From Straminergon stramineum (taxonomy: Eukaryota; Streptophyta; Bryopsida; Hypnales; Calliergonaceae), in NCBI GenBank assembly GCA_963920665.1, contig OY987271.1, positions 5,149,350 to 5,213,349 on the forward strand: DNA of 64,000 bases, in the 5' to 3' direction. The stretch's first letter is position 1. Every line of letters starts with the position of its first letter. This document shows positions 12,201 through 22,381 of this stretch, piece by piece. The position numbers were made by a program, and so were the translations under genes. The notes under the pieces are model-generated. The model did no database searches, had not been told where the DNA came from, and saw only the letters and a list, made by a program, of their open reading frames with translations.

Positions 12201-12616
12201 TACACTATCTAATGATGCATGTACCCATTCTTGTCACTTTATGAATTCCAACCTCATGTCCCACAAGTACAAATTTCCTTTTAAGAATGTACTCCATGGG
12301 TACACGAGGATGGAATTGGGTGCAAGGGTGAGAATGGGTATGTCTCCCTTAAAAAGGCTTTTTTGGTGATCTATGGCATGCAATTCCTCAATTTTTTAGA
12401 AAATTCTTAAGACACCACCCACAAGCCCCTTCTTGTGTGTGTTTTGAGAAGAAGAATCTATTGTAACTCAAAATGGATGACAACATGCCATTTTACATCC
12501 TCCAACATGCTTTTTTTTGTCATCCCAAAGTCACATTCGGCTCCTCCAATGTTCAAGGGTTAACTGCGGTTAAGTTTGGGGTAACTTGCACCTAGATGAA
12601 CTCCATCGTCAATGTA
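9214..12616. other. 3' flank and AT-rich tract, copy A, no gene
   Basis: This is ASR 3' flank to about 9,900, then AT-rich DNA conserved in B and C. The ORFs at 9,349-9,555 and 10,024-10,651 have no family resemblance or splice support. Within it a 32-bp unit is doubled at 10,269-10,332. Confidence 0.6.
10269..10332. repeat. 32-bp tandem duplication specific to copy A
   Basis: Units 10,269-10,300 and 10,301-10,332 are identical, each opening ATGCATCAAAACCTAAACC. Copy C has the unit once (about 59,364-59,395), so this is a recent slip in A. Confidence 0.9.
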
Positions 12617-12835
12617 AGGTAGGAGCACCCGAAAGCATCCGTGCATCTAATTGCGTCAGATTCTACGTCAGGAATTCATTCTAGAACATAAATGTAGTTG
12701 GACTGCTGACCTCTTATCAATTTAGGTCAAAAAAATAAGCTATGTTCTAAGTACTTACATTTATAGCCTAAAATGATTATGCTCTTTAGAATCTGACGCA
12801 ATTGGGTGCAGGGACGCTTTCGGGTGCTCTTACCT
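12617..12835. mobile_element. MITE, 219 bp, TA-flanked (copy A)
   Basis: The ends are inverted. The left starts AGGTAGGAGCACCCGAAAG and the right, reverse complemented, starts AGGTAAGAGCACCCGAAAG; similarity continues to about 50 bp (ATTGCGTCAGATTC). A TA lies on each side (12,615-12,616 and 12,836-12,837). Copy B has the uninterrupted site with a single TA at 25,715-25,716. There is no coding capacity. The TA target duplication suggests a Tc1/mariner (Stowaway-like) non-autonomous element. Confidence 0.88.
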
Positions 12836-14712
12836 TAAGTTATTCAATGTAGAGGAGGCAACTCAAAGGAATATAAAAGGACACTAATAAATGAGTTTAT
12901 GGCAGGACGTTGAATCCTCCATTGGAACTGGGCTCCATAGAATAGGTTTGTGGGTTATCCTGGGTAAAAGTAAAAAAGCCCCCTATTCTGACCCTAGTCT
13001 AGGATAATTTCTAGACCGCCCTTAGCATATTTGGAGTCTTAAATTGCAAATATGATTTTAGAATTTGCAAAAGAAGTAATTTGAAAAAGCTTAAAAATTC
13101 CTATGTTTTCCCTACGGTAAATTTACAGTTGCGGGGCCCAATTGAAATGGAGGATTTAACGTCTTCCAAGTTAATGTAACTTCTTGTACTTGAGTGAAAA
13201 TTCATTTTAACCTACCTGGGATACAGTGTAATTAATTTGTAACCCCTAAACAATGTGGCGGACATTTTTTGTCCAATGAATGATAATGAATTCTCATGTG
13301 TAGGACAAAAGTACAACTATTCATCCTCAGAGTTTGTGGTGGAAAATGAAAATCTTCTACAGTAGTTTTACTCCGAATGATTATTTTTTATTCTCTTAAA
13401 GTAGATGATGTCACACAGTTACAAAATGGTTGATTTCCACGGTCACCAACCTGGCGTTCAAGGGTTAAAGATTTCCTTGGTACATTTTTTAACAACATTC
13501 GGGATTTAAAAAGAAATTTATAGGTTATTTTCTATTAACCCCAAAATTGTCCACAGTCATCTCCAGAATTGATGATTTGAAAAGAAAGTCATAAAAAAGT
13601 GCAATTTGGAAGCATAATTCGGAATTCATTCACAAAGAATAGTTGAAGATTCCTGTTTGTAGATTCCACCTGTACGGTTAGTTTCAACAATGCTCTCAAG
13701 AATAGTTTTTCATAAATTTCCAAAGAGATTTCAAAATTCCCTTTTAGCCACTAAAGCTCTTCCACTATATTTCACCAAAAAAACCTCAAAATGGATTGTT
13801 TTGATGGCAAAGGCTCCCCCAAAACTCCCCCAAATGAAAACTTGTTGCATCAAAACGTAAGATCTCGTGTTAGACTACTTCACTATATTGTAGTGAAAAC
13901 ACGGAGGCTTTCACCTTACAAATTGTGAGATTATAGTGTTTAAAGTGGAAAGAAAGGTTTTGGGGGGGCATCCACATTCCGGGCTCCTCTAATTCAAGGA
14001 GGCCTTGGCACAAGTTCATTTCACTTTTGGGCTTGAACTTCTTTTGGCGTGATTTTTGTGATGAACTTGGCCACATGTTCAAAAACAATTAGAATATTTT
14101 GAATTTGGGAACATGTAACCACAAATTTCAATACGGAACTAGCTTCAAGAAAAGTCTCGTACAAAGCCCTTCTTTCAACAATTTATGGCTTGCACATACA
14201 ATTATATATTCAAAATTTGAAAGGTGGAGTTTTAGATTTCAACTAGCTCTAGAAGAGGAAAAAATAAAAATAAATATCACCCCAAACATCAAACTTTGAC
14301 AAGCTCAACCAATTTCTATCCAAGATTCCAAGTTGAAGTGAAGGGGCAATTGGGCATATTGGGCCTAACAAGGGAGGAGGTTGGGTCACAATTAGCGAAG
14401 CCCAACTCATCAAAACTCAATGACACTATTTCACATTCTCCTTGATTTCAAAGATTTTACACTTTCTCTTACTTTTGAAGATGTTCCTTGCACAATGAAA
14501 TATAATTTGAGGATATTCCACATTGAATGTTGATGATATAGAGATATTGTGACATAATTTTCAATCACTTTTATAGCCACATGCTTTAGGAGACATGTCA
14601 AGAGTGGATAAGAGGCTTATAGAAGTGGGGTAGTAAGAGGTAAAAGAAACCATGTGGGATATGTAAATTAGAATGACTAAGAAATCAACTCATGTCAAAG
14701 TGAAGTGAAAAG
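12836..14712. other. AT-rich tract, copy A, no gene
   Basis: Conserved between array copies. Short ORFs at 13,870-14,088 (minus) and 14,099-14,299 (plus) recur in B and/or C with substitutions, but have no recognisable domain, plausible splice context or start support. Confidence 0.5.
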
Positions 14713-15092
14713 TAGGAATTATGTTTAAAGTAGAATTTGAGACCTCATTTTGGCATAGTAGAATAACTTATGTCAAAAAACATGGAAGGAGAAAAGTTAG
14801 GAAATCAAGCTTAGTTTCAACTCCAAAAAACCCTTTGGGATTTAAAGTCTCCAATCAAAAGTTATGAACAAATTGTAGAGAGGGTTGGAAAAGACATTTT
14901 CATTGATGTTTTCAAACATCCTTTTGTGAATTTTGTTCATGAATTTCTTTTGGAGGCTCAAAATCACCAACCGGATTTTGGAAATGAGATTGAGCTTGAT
15001 TTATCAACTCTTTTTAGTTCAAAGTTTTTTGTCATAATTTATTTCACTATGCCAAAATGAGGTCTAAAGTTCTACTTTGAACATAATTCCTA
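14713..15092. repeat. Foldback element, 69-bp arms (copy A)
   Basis: The arm 14,713-14,781 is inverted at 15,024-15,092, with about 7 mismatches in 69 positions and a 242-bp loop. Shared core words are GACCTCATTTTGGCATAGT and TAGGAATTATGTT. It recurs in copy B (47,193-47,571), copy C (from 63,679, cut by the window end) and in diverged form inside the transposon (34,150-34,510). Transcripts would fold into a long hairpin. No target duplication was identified. Confidence 0.85.
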
Positions 15093-16437
15093 TGTTTTGA
15101 AAATGAGGAGTCAAGTTCTCATCTTCAAATTGTCCCATACCCTTTCAAAATTCATGGTGGACCATGGATTTGATTATAAAAGCAACCTCTCCACCCTCAT
15201 TCCTAGCACATGTCAACCATATAATTGTTTTCAAAGACCATCATATTTTATTAAGACATGTGATTGCCAAATAGTATATTGGTTCTTGATTCAATTGGTC
15301 TTGTAGGTGTTTTTGTTTTTATTTCAATTGGTAATTAGGAGTAACCTCTCTATTAGGCTAGAGGAACCTATAGAGAGTCTACCTCCTTGCTACCACCTCC
15401 TTCTACATTGGGTCAAATTTATTAATTCAAAAAATGTCAAAGAAGTATTTTGGTTTGAATCTAGGATAGGGGTTGTCAAAGACCCTGCCTAAGCTCTTCT
15501 GGGCCTTCCCAAGCAAAATTCCATGTAGTGTTCATTACCTTACTCATTTTGCCCACGGAACATGAAAAATGACATTGTGCCCCATAACTCCTCATAGGCA
15601 CATCTAATTCTAAGTTTTTTTTTGTAGAGTGGCAAGGTACTCCTCGTCCCCACATCCCAAAAAACTTTCATAAAATATAGGGAATTTTTCTATTCGTAGT
15701 GAGCTATCCAAAATCACTATGTTGCCAAAAAACACAACTTGGTCCTTTAGGGGTTAATTGGATTACAAGTAAAATATTATCATTTTATTAGTACAATTTG
15801 TTGGAATGGATTTGAAATGAAGCTGACTTGAGCTTAGGAGATATTCACGATTAAATCGATGCTAGACAATTGTGGCGATTGGCCATGGCATACAAGGTAT
15901 CCATAACACTTCCATTGAGGGAGCTTTGGCTACTCTCTAGGGCATGAAGGGGTTGAAAGAGAGCCCTATAGAGATGATGGCTCTACAGGATTTCTTTGTC
16001 AAAGATGTTGTCTTAGCCAAAGCCAATTAAGTATTGTTCATACCATAATCCATTTTTTTATATGAAGATAAAAAAATATTATGATAATTTGCTTCATCCC
16101 ATTATTTTTGGAAGTAGAATGAAGTTTTGGACTGGAGCTCTTTTTTTATAGAAGCTCATGTAGAATAAGCCAATCCCTATGTTGCTAGTTATGGAAGAGC
16201 TAATTAGAGTTATGGGGATGGATCCATACACCTATTACTACTATGCACTGTTCTATCGAAGGCTGAAGCATGAAAATATATCTGGCCCCATTAGAAGACG
16301 ATGAGTTCCCTACATTTGGGGAGTCAATGTACTACACCACTTCAACGTGTTGATGTGGTGGGGAGGCACCACCTCAGGTTTATTTATTTATTTTTATTTT
16401 CTACATTTTTTTCTACCTATTTTTTTATTTCAAGGGA
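15093..16437. other. AT-rich tract with decayed exon-like copy
   Basis: No intact gene. 15,838-16,030 is a decayed copy of the exon-like segment seen at 3733-3926, with an in-frame TAG in CTCTAGGGCATG. ORFs at 15,097-15,492 recur in copy B at 47,576-48,007 but have no recognisable product. Confidence 0.5.
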
Positions 16438-16456
16438 AATAATAATAATAATAATG

Positions 16457-16511
<55 letters not shown>
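16438..16511. repeat. (AAT)n microsatellite
   Basis: About 24 AAT units with one GAT interruption. The equivalent site in copy B (about 48,926-48,949) has about 8 units. The poly-isoleucine ORF across it is an artefact. Confidence 0.95.
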
Positions 16512-16637
16512 GTATTTATGATGGCTGATAGTAGTTAGCCATTCACGCACTTCTGTAGGGCAATCATAGGGAATTGGCATGAAACAACCTCCTCTCTTCC
16601 CCAAATCTCATGTAATGGATGTCCAATTAGAGTCTCA

Positions 16638-18250
16638 AATATCAATGGAAGTACTTTTGCCTCTAGTGCTATATTCTTGGGACTTTTCAAACACCAACCC
16701 TTTTAACATTCTATGTGCTAGGAATTATTAATGTTGATGGCTTCTTGGTGGATGTGGTGGAAGTTGGAACGATTTCGTAGTTAGGATCTCACCGAAGGTT
16801 TGTAGTGTTAGCCATCTCTTCAACCCAATTTGCTCATCTTCTACATGTCTTACCCTAATGCATATAGTTTTTGCAACAAAAAGATCCCCCTCATTTATTT
16901 TCACGTTTCAACCGACCTATAGGAGCAAGGACCCCTGTCAACCCTTGTTTGTATGTTCCAAAGAAAGTAAGGTAACTGAGCCTATGACAATCTAAATGGG
17001 AGTTTGCCCATCACATGCCAAATTTCAATAGTGGTGTACATTCTAGTTTTAAAATGTGCACCTCTAGAATATTTTTGCCTTGGCTGGGTTGGTTCCCATT
17101 TGGATTGTCGTAGCTTGAGTTACCTTATATTTGCCTAGTTAGGGACTTTTGAGTGCACTTAGTTTTTGTCTCGCATATGAGGATATGTATCAATACTATC
17201 AATATACAATATACTAAAAGTATAATACAACATGATGACACGTCCTTTTATATTCAATGCAAATATTCATATTGTTTACAAAGACCTTTATAGTATGTTC
17301 ACACCAATGTGTAAGAGGGTGATTGGAAGGAACACTTGTCCTATTTCTTGTAATCTTGCCCTTAGACAAGTGGTTTTGTACTCATAACTTTGGCATCCTT
17401 AGATCGTTTGGTGTGAAATTTGGAAGGAAGGTATTAGATGCGGAAGTTTCAGACATTCCCTAAATAATTCTATCAAATTTTTTCAATTATTTTACCATTT
17501 TTAACCTGCCTTCATTGGATGTCTATTTTCGCCATGGGGGGGGGGGGGAGGAGGGGGAGTACTATTTTCGACCCAAAAATGCGAATTTGAAGCCATAAAT
17601 TGGATTTGTTGGAGGTGTACTACTTTTTCAAAGACTAACAAAGAGTTTTTGAGAAAATAGCAACATGTTGTTTGCACACATGGGGTCAAAGTGACCTTCC
17701 TTTGTGCGAATGCTACAAAGAGGGAAACATTTTCCTACATGAATTTTTTGGTGCAATGGGAGTGCAATCTTCCATAGCAAAATGGTTTTTTTTAATGGAA
17801 TTTTTTTGAATTTTTTTTGAATTCCAAAAAATGATAAAGTCAACAGACCCTTTTTTGTTATTTTTTTGTTACTTGTGGATTCTATAGTACTACATAGTAC
17901 AGCATAGTACTAAATCAACGGTTCAAATTCACATGTGCACTGTTGACGCGCGAATTTGACAAGTCTTTGTAGTATTGCTAATCGTATGGCCAAAAATGAG
18001 AAGTATTTCTTGCAATCACCCAAGAGTGGTTGTAGAGGGCATTGGTAGAAGATAGCTTGTCTGTCCTTCCGCACAAGAGGTCATTTGCATTTGCCAATCC
18101 TACATGGATAAGGTTCCAGCGGGTGCTACAAGCACTCTTTCGAATGTAGATTTCATCCATTTTTTAAAATCACAAACGTTGGTTCCGCTATTAAAAGAAG
18201 ACCACCTCAAGGGACAACCTAGATTTCTAGCCAATAGCAACAATTCTTCA
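16638..18250. other. Copy A/B junction and B-specific tract
   Basis: 16,638-17,285 resembles copy A 4,175-4,690 (CTCAAATATCAATGGAAGT and onward). 17,286-18,250 has no counterpart elsewhere in the window. It holds a 13-G run at 17,536-17,548 and no supported gene. Similarity to copy A resumes near 18,250 (A about 5,090). Confidence 0.6.
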
Positions 18251-19887
18251 TAAAGGGGCAAAGCCCTTTTTTGATTATATGTTTTTAATCAATACACATT
18301 GAGTCTCTTTTCCTATTGTCAAATCATTTTCTTTTCAAATGAAAAACAATGCAACCATAATAGACCTTTATGCTCAAGCAAATAGAACTTGAGAAATGAC
18401 AAATGTAGGATGTAAATTTGAGAGGAGTTCCACAAGTAATTACACCATACCTTCCTCCACGTCGATCAAGCCTCTAATGATTCCATCCTTCCACCCAAAA
18501 TTGTGCAACATGTATAAAAAAAGAATAATAAAATTATGCAATATGGAAACATGCACCCATAGTAAAATCTATGATCCAAATACAAGAGATTGATGCAAGC
18601 CAAGAATGAACCCATCTTTGATTGCCTACAAATTGCTAAATCCTAAGAAAAGTTTGACATTGCAAGTTTGAGAACTGGTTATTGGCATACCTGTAATAAC
18701 ATACCTACATTCAACCCGAAATTCAGGCACTGTAAAAATTGATCAACTATGGAGCTCAACTAAGGAGCTCAATTGATTGAGTAACTAAATGTTCTGTAAA
18801 AAATAATTAAGAAACTAAATTAATCGTAAAAATTGATCAGTTGAACTCAGGGCTAAATTAACTGTAAGAACTGACCTGAATAACTGGACTAAATTTTAAC
18901 TAAATTAAATGAGCCTGAGGGCCAAATTCATAAACTGAACTGGAATTAAATTAACTGAAATGTTCAATGTTCCAGTAATTTCCGAACTCAACGATATTAC
19001 TGTCACAGTTCAGTTTATGAATGGCCAGATGTTTTGGAATTGAACTGAGGGCTGGAGCTCAAATGTGCTTTCCCAATTAATCCCCAATGGCCAAATGTTC
19101 TGGAATTTAGGTGGGTACGGCCAGTCTTTTTATTATTGTGAATATTCACTACTATTAGACTGGTCAGATTTTCAATTACTTTTGTTGGCATGTGAAAGGA
19201 GGTTTCAATGCACCAAAGAACGTGACATATCGATATCGTATGTAAAAGTTATAAAGGGTCAAAGTTTCAAATAATAACTTCCATTGATTCATGATAGAGG
19301 TGTTCATGATCCAACGGAGGACCCCAATCCGGCCCTAGATGGGAATTCAGGACACCCAAAACCTTGTCCTGCTTGCTCCATTGGAGACAAATGGATTGGC
19401 GCCAAAACCAAACCACCTGAGGCGACAGATAGGATGAGTTGTAGTTACAACCAACCCCAAGTGTAAAGCCCTTGAGCCAGATTTGCAGAATTAGAGGTAC
19501 TGAATTGGTTCAAACTTGAAGAGTTTTGGCCGGCCTTCAATCCGGCCCCAAGTATAATTTGGCCCTGAAATTACAATCCAACCCAATTGTCAGGGTATCA
19601 TCACTCCCAATGACTGATTATGACATGCTTGTTGATCTATAAAGTCTCTTAGCTTCACATTACATTTCAAGTGTCCCATATATATATCCAAAGAGTTCTC
19701 TGCAGATGTGGAGAAAATTGAAGGTAACTCCATTCCCGTAGGTCTCTTGGCAAGGTCAAATATTGACCAATGTCTACAATTCACTTTCAATTCCTGAAAA
19801 AGTTTGGAAGCTAGCACAAATTCTCTCTGCATGCCGGGCACTATTTCAAGTTCTAAGTTACTAAACCTCCAGCACAATATGTCCTAT
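18251..19887. other. ASR 3' flank, copy B
   Basis: Diverged counterpart of 5,090-6,760. It includes the quasi-periodic AACTGTAAAAATTGA-type words at about 18,715-18,960 and the GC-richer block at about 19,284-19,570. No gene is supported. Confidence 0.5.
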
Positions 19888-20627
19888 CTAATGCCGATCA
19901 TGACCACGACGGCGTCCGTGACGGTCGCCACCACCCAAATGAGATTCCTGCTCATGAATTTTGTTGGCTTCGTGATGCTCATATAAAGCATACCCTCCCA
20001 GACCTAAAGCGGCAGCCTCTGCAGCTTGAGCTTCAACATGGTGTCGGTGTGCATGAGCAGGATCCACCTTCTCTTCATGCTTCTCATACTGGAATACAGA
20101 AAACATTGGGACATCAAAATCAGGGTCACTCCGATGCTTCTCAGCGAATATCATACCAAGACAGAAACAGCTTGCGTGCACAGGCGAGCTTCTCCAGAAC
20201 TTGCAACAACACAGAATCACATGAAATTTGTTTGCATTTCCTAATCTTTGACAACCCAATTGGGAGGTAGTTCCATGGAACTTACACCAGCAAAAGCAAC
20301 AGCCCCAAGAGCGCCGATCTCGGCACCGTGCTCATTTCGCCGATGCCGGTGCTCCTCCGCTTGCAGAGACTGCAACTCTTGCCCAGGATAACCTCCATAG
20401 CCGCTGGGCTGCTGGTACGGCATCACTTGTTGTCCGTAAGCTGGAGCGCCATAGGAAGGACCTTGCTGTCCATACCCACCACATGGAGCCTGCTGGCCGT
20501 AAGCAGGAACCATCTGTTGCCCATACGGAGCTTGCTGTAACGGGTCATAGTTATATGAAGGAGCGCCGTAACCGTAGGACGACGACTGGTGGCCATGGCG
20601 GCCACGGCACTCGTGACGGTGCGACAT
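19888..20627 (-). CDS. ASR (ABA/WDS-domain) protein, copy B, minus-strand partner
   Basis: Exons 20,627-20,286 and 20,088-19,888 with a 197-bp intron encode 180 residues. It is 23 residues longer than the A and C versions, because the Tyr/Gln/Gly region holds extra YGQQ units (APYGQQMVPAYGQQ, CGGYGQQGPSYG). The A and C copies may have lost these by in-frame contraction. Exon 1 ends AEEHRHRRNEHGAEIG and AVAFAG. Exon 2 has YEKHEEKVDPAHAHRHHVEAQ (split as YEKHEEKVDP and AHAHRHHVEAQ), YALYEHHEANKIHEQES and a basic His/Arg tail. Start ATG 20,627 aligns with MSRH of the paralogues. Function as for the other ASRs. It shares a promoter with 21,669. Confidence 0.88.
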
Positions 20628-21668
20628 ATTCACTTTCTGTCAAATCCTTCAAATCCTCAAAATACTTCGAATCTGTTCCGAAAACCCAAACTCACTCTCG
20701 CAACTATGCAAGACTCCTCACTCCAGAAACGAGTGTACTCAATTCAAGACTACGGTACTTTCACAACTATTCAGTTCGAGACGTATTGGCCACTCTCAAG
20801 ACTCGTGCACTCTGATTGCCCACAATTGTGATGAATCCCGTAAATACGTTAACCCGAATGCTGGTGGAGTGAGCTCGGCTGCCGGAACCACTATATATGA
20901 AACTATTCGTGTGCACAAGCACCGAACTCCTGTGGCGTGAAGCAGCGTTACCTGGGAAATGAAAGCGGCTTGAAGGTTTGGGAAGTTAACACGGCACCCA
21001 ATTGTACCCAAGATGGAGCTGTGAGACTTCGGGAGGCTCAAAGGCTCTGCGGAGAAAGCTCTGGGTTTGGACTTGGTGGTGTCCCCTTCTTTGCAAGGAA
21101 GCTTCTGTTCATTTGTGAACCAATAAGAAAGAAGCCCAAAATATCCAACCAGCCGGCGGCGGAACGCTGCCTAGCTTCGCCGACGCCGAACGTTCCTTTC
21201 CCGTGGACGGGCAGCCGCGGTCGATGGACGCACGGGGCCGCGGCTGTTTCGGGAACTGAAACTTTCTCAGAAGAGCCTCCCATTGTCCAATCTCCGCCGT
21301 CTTCGAAGATAGTTATTCAGTCTTTCGTGGTTGCCACCTCCATTACCGTGTTCTCAGCCCATCTCCAGTGCACGCACCAGTCGCGTTAATTCACATCCAA
21401 CGCTGCTTCTCGAGGTGCCTGTGAGCTCGATGTGGGCTCAAATTGTTGATATAAATCAAGAGTCATGGATCTTACTCACACCAGGGTTGTCTATTGCCTG
21501 TTTGGGATCAGTTTCAGTTTCACGTTTCAGTTTCGAGGATTCAAGCTAGTCTGCTTGTGAATTTGCGGGAAATTCAGCAGAGATTCTGGTGCTCTTAGTG
21601 AATTGTTTTCAAGTGTGCAAGTAGCTTTGGGGCTTGAGGATTGGAAGACCTGGGCAGTAGTGGTTAAT
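20628..21668. promoter_or_regulatory. Shared bidirectional promoter of ASR pair, copy B
   Basis: TATA-like CTATATATGA (about 20,890-20,899, serving the minus gene) and GATATAAAT (about 21,447-21,455, serving the plus gene) are kept, as are the CCGGCGGCGG and CCGCGG blocks. Compared with A and C it lacks the ABRE-like TACGTGG next to the plus ATG (it reads GCAGTAGTGGTTAATATG) and the ACGTCAT element (it reads CAATCTCCGCCGTC). B may therefore respond differently (inference). Confidence 0.55.
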
Positions 21669-22381
21669 ATGTCGCGTCATCAGCATCACGGGCGCAATGG
21701 TAGAAACCAGACATCGTCGTATGGTTCCGGCGCTCCAGCATACAGCTATGGTCCGTTACAGCAAGCCCCGGTTGCTCCATATGGGCAACAGATGAATCCT
21801 GTGTTCGGACAGCCATCTTCACAAGGTGGGTATGGACAGCAAGTGATGCCACACCAGCAGCCGAGCAGCTATGGTGTCAATCGTGGTCAAGAGTTGCAGT
21901 ATCTGCAAGCAGAGGAGCACCGACATCGGCAGAACGAGCACCTCGCGGAGATGGGCGCTGTTGGGGCTGTTGCTTTTGCTGCTGTAAGTTCCTGCAAAAT
22001 TTATCTCAATCTACTTGTACTCTTTTCGGAAATGCAAATAAAAATTCAATTCGTGTGATTATCTGTTGTTCCAAGTTTTGGAGATCGAAAGTTGCTATGT
22101 ATGCAAGTGGTTTCTGTCTTGGTATGACATTCGAGGAGAAGCATCTGAGTGTCCGTAATTCTGATGTCCAAATGTTTTCTGTATTCCAGTATGAGAAGCG
22201 TGAAGAGAAAGTGGATCCTGCTCATGCGCATCAACACCAGGTTGAAGCTCAAGTTGCAGAGGCTGCAACTCTCGGTCTGGGAGGGTATGCTTTATACGAG
22301 CATCACGAAGCAAGCACAGTACACAAGCAAGAATCTGATCTGGGTGGTGTCAAGCACCACGGACACCATCACCGTCATTAG
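21669..22381 (+). CDS. ASR (ABA/WDS-domain) protein, copy B, plus-strand partner
   Basis: Exons 21,669-21,983 and 22,190-22,381 with a 206-bp intron encode 168 residues. The N-terminus has MSRHQHHGRNGRN, then SYGSGAPAYSYGPLQQAP and GGYGQQVMPHQQPSSYG. Exon 1 ends AEEHRHRQNEHLAEMG and AVGAVAFAA. Exon 2 reads YEKREEKVDPAHAHQHQ, then GLGGYALYEHHEAST and a His-rich end. Two changes touch the ABA/WDS core: YEKH becomes YEKR and HAHRH becomes HAHQH. Intron ends are canonical and the frame is intact, so the gene is probably functional. Paired with 19,888-20,627. Confidence 0.87.

Larger units (their letters stand above)
1..16637. repeat. Segmental duplication copy A (M1 + ASR pair + AT-rich tract)
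   Basis: Nearly the whole interval recurs in copy C with high identity: position 3 matches about 49,133, and the ASR genes match at an offset of 49,092-49,094. From about 5,080 on it also matches copy B, with more differences. The right edge is set where A and B part company after the shared text around 16,620-16,637. A continues there into sequence like its own 4,175-4,690, while B continues into M1 of copy C. The window begins inside the unit, so the true left edge is unseen. Confidence 0.85.

Noticed and set aside
13870..14088. 72-codon minus-strand ORF repeated at 26,743 and 62,836
   Set aside because: Preserved only as part of recent duplication; no domain, start context or splice evidence.
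16301..16528. ORF with a long isoleucine run
   Set aside because: Direct product of the (AAT)n microsatellite.
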